From the NCBI GenBank assembly GCA_905214495.1, contig CAJMLW010000006.1:1-64000 (forward strand): a stretch of DNA of 64,000 nucleotides. The letters are read 5' to 3'. How positions within the stretch are numbered: position 1 is the first letter of the stretch; each line of letters starts with the position of its first letter. Shown piece after piece: positions 60,777 to 64,000 of the stretch. The notes under the pieces were generated by a model, which saw only the letters and a list, made by a program, of their open reading frames with translations, searched no databases and was not told the origin of the DNA. Source of the DNA: an uncultured bacterium. GTDB lineage: Bacteria; Bacillota; Negativicutes; Veillonellales; Veillonellaceae. A program made the position numbers and the translations under genes.

Positions 60777-63146
60777 ATGGCTCAATATTTCACAGACCGC
60801 CTCCAACGGGTCTTCCACTTAATTTTTATGTCTTATGATCCGCAGTCCGCTCAAGAGGGCCTGCGCATGTTAGAGTCAATTGTAAATAATCAATCGAATG
60901 TGACAAAGCCAATTCAGCATAAATTACGCAACACAGCTACATCACAAGGTAGTACGGACGAATCAGACGCTGAGGAAACCTACAAGAAGGCTTTATCTCC
61001 TGAGGAACGCGAATTGGGTGATGCGTATGCCCTATTGGCACGCGTGTACGCTGGTCCGCGATTTACGTGGGCCGAGTCTGGATTCCCAGAGGATAATATG
61101 CGCACCTATCAATGTCTTCACGATAGCATTCGCCGTCATAGTCCAATCGGCACAATGCAAGCGCTCCGCATAGCCGGCTCTATTACACCTACAGTGAGGC
61201 GCGATATGCAGTTGTCCTTTGACGATGCATTCCGTATCATCTATGATTATGCAAAGCAGGACGATGCATACTGCCAATATATTATAGGCAACGTATTCTT
61301 TTGGGGCGATTACCACGTTATTAACGAGGCTAAACAACTATTAGGCCCAAAAAAGGCTAGATTTAGTCAACGATTATACCAAGCGACGCGCAGCAAGAGT
61401 TTACGTGAAGTCATTGCTACCTTGCGCGGTATGGTAGATGAAGAAACGCTACAAGCAAAATCTCGGGAGCATGCGAAATACTGGTTTACCAAAGCCCTTG
61501 ATCAAGGGCTCGCCATGTTCCAAGGGAACTTGCGCAATATTTATATCGATGAAGGCGATTATGAAAATGCACGCCGTGTGGCACGCAGGGCCGCTGAACT
61601 AGGCAATCCGACCATGATGCTCTATACGGCTCTCGACCATCACGAAAGGAGCGAGTTTACAGAGGCTTTCACATGGTTTACAAAGGGCGCCGAACTAGGC
61701 CAGCCAGAATGTATCGCGGAACTCGCCGACTATTACTACCATTTTTATAGGCAACCTGCGTTGCGCGCTGCCATTCCGTATGACCCAATCAAGGCTACTG
61801 AACTGTATCAACAGGCAGCCACAAAGGACTTTAATGACGCCGGTTATGCAGCGTTGCAAGCCGCATTTAACTATATTTTTCACATTGGAGGGCTCCCGCT
61901 CGACTGGGGCCTCATCGCCGATTTGACACACATGGCGGCGACAAAGGATCGGTTCCTGTTCTCCTTGCCGTATATCAGCTACATGCGCATTCACGGCATT
62001 GGCGTGACCAAGAACACCAAATTTGCTGTACAATCCTTGATGCGCGTCTTAGACGAAGAAAACCGAGCTTTACAAGAGGAGGATCGAGTTCTCTTTTACG
62101 ATATCACCCGTGCTTTAACACGAGTAGCCCTCGGCTATGCCTATGAAAAGGGCTATGTAACAGGCACGCCTAACCTGGATGCAGCTGTTCAGTATTATGA
62201 AAGCTCACATCAGTACATCGTGTCACATCTCGCCAATCGCAGCGAAGAAATCAAGGATATTCCGATAGATGACGAAGCGGCAGAACGATTAGCAGCCTTC
62301 GAAGAAATAGACGGCCATTGGCATTACAAGGAAGGTATTACCGAATCCTCTACAACCGTGCGCCCTGCCCCTACCACATGGCCTCACAATGCGGCCCGAT
62401 TATCCGTTACTATGAACGGCTTTCAGTGGGATACCACATTATATGATTGGAAAACTATCGATCATGCCCTATCCACACAAGATACGATGGTGCTTAGCTT
62501 TTACAATCATTTCCTAACCATTCCGGACAAATTGCGGAATATCTATAAACTGGAGACTAAACGTATGCCACGCAACACCTATCAGGTGCGGTTGTATGGC
62601 TATGACCCAGCTGAAGGGCATGAGATAATCTATAAATTGTTGCTCAATGCAGAGAATGCCCATAATTTGTGGCATAATCTTTATGAAATCCACCGTTTAC
62701 CGGAGCTTTCAGATGCATGGGTCATCGAAACAGACGAGGAAAAACCGACGTGGCACTATGTACTCGACGTCGATCAAGAACCGTTCCTACTCGAGGAATA
62801 TGACGATGCCAACGCCATGATACAAGCATCATTGGAAGGCCTCAAGAGCAATCGCTACGAACAAATCAACGTTCGTACCCACGATTTTATTGGGCCATCC
62901 TATTTCATATTCAAGGGCAAGCGGCCCACACCATTTAGGGTGCAACTGTACCTCAAGGAATCGATGCGCCATATCGTCGACGAACACGGCAAGCAAAAGG
63001 ACATTCCCGGTAATACATACCTATTTGAACAGTACTTTGGCAATGAGGTATCCTTGAACTACTGGATACAACGAACTATCAATACATTAGACATTCCAGA
63101 GTTAGATAATTGGAAACCGCTCAGCGTGCCTAAGGATTTGCAATGA
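60777..63146 (+). CDS. large Sel1/TPR-like repeat protein
   Basis: This roughly 789-residue soluble protein without a signal peptide has Sel1-like helical repeats in the central part. Examples are ENARRVARRAAELGNPTMM, TWFTKGAELGQPECIAELAD, ELYQQAATKDFNDAGYAAL and DAAVQYYESSHQY. The last 250 residues are a separate region rich in Trp, Tyr and acidic residues, with no family I know. Sel1 proteins usually act as scaffolds. Start 60777 (AAAGGAGG) is preferred over 60747. It is monocistronic with its own terminator. Confidence 0.75.
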   Translation: MAQYFTDRLQRVFHLIFMSYDPQSAQEGLRMLESIVNNQSNVTKPIQHKLRNTATSQGSTDESDAEETYKKALSPEERELGDAYALLARVYAGPRFTWAESGFPEDNMRTYQCLHDSIRRHSPIGTMQALRIAGSITPTVRRDMQLSFDDAFRIIYDYAKQDDAYCQYIIGNVFFWGDYHVINEAKQLLGPKKARFSQRLYQATRSKSLREVIATLRGMVDEETLQAKSREHAKYWFTKALDQGLAMFQGNLRNIYIDEGDYENARRVARRAAELGNPTMMLYTALDHHERSEFTEAFTWFTKGAELGQPECIAELADYYYHFYRQPALRAAIPYDPIKATELYQQAATKDFNDAGYAALQAAFNYIFHIGGLPLDWGLIADLTHMAATKDRFLFSLPYISYMRIHGIGVTKNTKFAVQSLMRVLDEENRALQEEDRVLFYDITRALTRVALGYAYEKGYVTGTPNLDAAVQYYESSHQYIVSHLANRSEEIKDIPIDDEAAERLAAFEEIDGHWHYKEGITESSTTVRPAPTTWPHNAARLSVTMNGFQWDTTLYDWKTIDHALSTQDTMVLSFYNHFLTIPDKLRNIYKLETKRMPRNTYQVRLYGYDPAEGHEIIYKLLLNAENAHNLWHNLYEIHRLPELSDAWVIETDEEKPTWHYVLDVDQEPFLLEEYDDANAMIQASLEGLKSNRYEQINVRTHDFIGPSYFIFKGKRPTPFRVQLYLKESMRHIVDEHGKQKDIPGNTYLFEQYFGNEVSLNYWIQRTINTLDIPELDNWKPLSVPKDLQ

Positions 63147-63160
63147 TAGAATAAAAGAAC

Positions 63161-63199
63161 ACAAAGGAGCTAGTACACAGCGTACTAGCTCCTTTGTTA
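63161..63199 (+). terminator. terminator of the Sel1-like gene
   Basis: ACAAAGGAGCTAGTAC pairs exactly with GTACTAGCTCCTTTGT around a short loop. Confidence 0.88.
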
Positions 63200-63262
63200 T
63201 AACCTAAAAATAAGCTACATTCTAACCATCAAATATACGACTAACAATATATTCGATTATAA

Positions 63263-63640
63263 TTACAAATCAACGCCAGGTACTACATTCCATCGTTCCC
63301 CATATGTATTACCAATCATCATCGGACTACGCTCTATCTTATCTAACATTCTTGCACGCGCATTCGTATAGTATCATCACTACGTTTTCCACCATGCCAA
63401 GCAAACTTAGAGGTGCCCAATGTATACTTAATAAATCCATAATCACCACTATCATACTTACTATCCAATGTATCACATATTCTAATCCTCCACTAAGTCG
63501 ATTAGCATTCTCAGCTTCATCCGACATATAATCCAAATAATACGTTATATAAGGCACATCAAAATACGCTAATATATCGCTAACAACGGCCTCATTAAAC
63601 GGCTCTTGTTTAAACGCCAATAAAAATATCCCCTTCGAGA
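63263..63640 (-). pseudogene. decayed gene with two frameshifts
   Basis: The minus strand reads IFLLAFKQEPFNEAVVSDIL on to GGLEY. It continues in another frame as CDTLDSKYDSGDYGFIKYTL to KRSDDTIR, and in a third as ARMLDKIERSPMMIGNTYGE to VPGVDL and stop. The joined product would be about 125 residues. I do not recognise the family; no start with a ribosome site is evident. It occupies the gap between the Sel1-like gene and ileS. Confidence 0.5.
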
Positions 63641-63696
63641 AGCGACTATCTCTCCTTTCCTAGTGCTATAATCCCACAGATTGACTGAAATACAGA

Positions 63697-63782
63697 AAAA
63701 TATCCCCTTTAGAAGACGACTTTTGGCCCTGTTCCAAAGGAACAGACCCGGCCGATGGAGCCTTCTAAAGGGGATATTTTGA
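63697..63782. terminator. composite terminator, copy D
   Basis: Perfect 19-bp outer arms (63697-63715 and 63762-63780) built on AATATCCCCTTTAGAAG enclose the module CGACTTTT, GGCC, hairpin CTGTTCC-AAA-GGAACAG, ACCC, GGCC and GATGGAG. A-run and T-run flanks are present. It terminates ileS. Confidence 0.88.
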
Positions 63783-63808
63783 TAACTGTATTTAAATCGA
63801 TTGTGAAA

Positions 63809-64000
63809 TTATAGCGCTTTTACTACTTCTGCACAACGATGGCAAAGTGTAGGATGTTCACTATCTTGACCGACTGTATCACGGTGAATCCAGCAGCGTT
63901 CACATTTTTCAAGTTCAGATGGAGCCACAACTGTAGCTACGCCTGTTTCTTCGTCTTTTACAGCCTCTGCTGGTGCAGCGCCATTTACGATGTGAGCTTC
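63809..64000 (-). CDS. ileS: isoleucyl-tRNA synthetase, C-terminal end
   Basis: The last 63 codons are visible on the minus strand. They include the C-terminal zinc finger of bacterial IleRS, CERCWIHR followed by LCHRC, then AEVVKAL and stop. The rest of the gene lies beyond the window. Confidence 0.85.
   Translation of the reverse strand, partial: EAHIVNGAAPAEAVKDEETGVATVVAPSELEKCERCWIHRDTVGQDSEHPTLCHRCAEVVKAL

Noticed and set aside
1..64000. CRISPR arrays, insertion sequences, prophage or integrase genes
   Set aside because: I looked for regularly spaced repeats, transposase or integrase motifs and tRNA-end duplications and saw none. The short hairpin repeats are dispersed and terminator-bound, not CRISPR.

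Overview
The window looks like the chromosome of an anaerobic Negativicutes bacterium, most probably a Veillonella. This rests on moderately AT-rich DNA and strong AGGAGG ribosome sites. It also rests on gene content: pyruvate formate-lyase, C4-dicarboxylate carriers, PEP carboxykinase, a lone Ni-CO dehydrogenase, membrane nitrate reductase, a DUF438 protein, and biotin and metal-uptake genes. The genus call is inferred from gene content and not proven. No phage, insertion sequence, CRISPR array or rRNA operon was seen. One tRNA (Thr, CGT) is present. Both window edges cut genes; the right one is ileS.

Layout. 0-4.2 kb: small membrane protein, ECF-type S component, DASS anion symporter, DMT exporter. 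4.6-7.8 kb: a pyruvate formate-lyase in which the glycyl-radical domain is a separate gene, followed by its activase. 7.9-12 kb: hydroxyacid dehydrogenase, alanine racemase, tRNA-Thr, a decayed secreted-protein gene and a FliB-like protein. 12-15.3 kb: divergent zinc uptake genes with a Fur-family regulator. 15.3-23.3 kb: Dcu carrier, bioD-bioA with a BirA-like operator, carbonic anhydrase, YeiH-like, LysE-like and MFS transporters. 23.5-33.1 kb: nitrate respiration (ferric-reductase-like membrane protein, narGHJI, a Crp-type regulator and divergent narK). 33.4-41.6 kb: TetR regulator and metallo-hydrolase, a candidate small RNA, cooS with a histidine-rich head, pckA and the DUF438 protein. 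41.8-46.8 kb: two TonB-C-domain secreted proteins, then a manganese/iron-type ABC operon preceded by a 31-residue small ORF with its own promoter and terminator. 47-54.8 kb: acetyltransferases, a PD-(D/E)XK-like protein and an AT-rich restriction-modification island. 55-64 kb: guaA, ferredoxin, HAD phosphatase, M20 amidohydrolase, amino-acid binding lipoprotein, a large Sel1-like protein, two broken genes and the ileS end.

How it fits together. PFL, CODH, the C4-dicarboxylate carriers and pckA fit a lactate/dicarboxylate fermenter, and narGHJI plus narK add nitrate respiration. A TGTGA-N6-TCACA-like site lies exactly 21 bp from the -10 box of both divergent promoters (narK and the crp-like gene), which suggests one activator site drives both. 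narGHJI appears to be reached only by reading through a strong terminator behind the crp-like gene.

The least explained structure is a set of composite hairpins at gene 3' ends. Their outer stems are locus-specific, while the inner module is conserved between loci. One 38-nt module occurs exactly, in opposite orientations, at two loci 22.6 kb apart. A second module family carries a compensated stem change. Other points worth a look are the split PFL, the His-rich CODH, a fused 5mC/adenine-type methyltransferase with a 31-bp operator upstream of its controller gene, and the octamer GCTTTCAC, which I counted 21 times.
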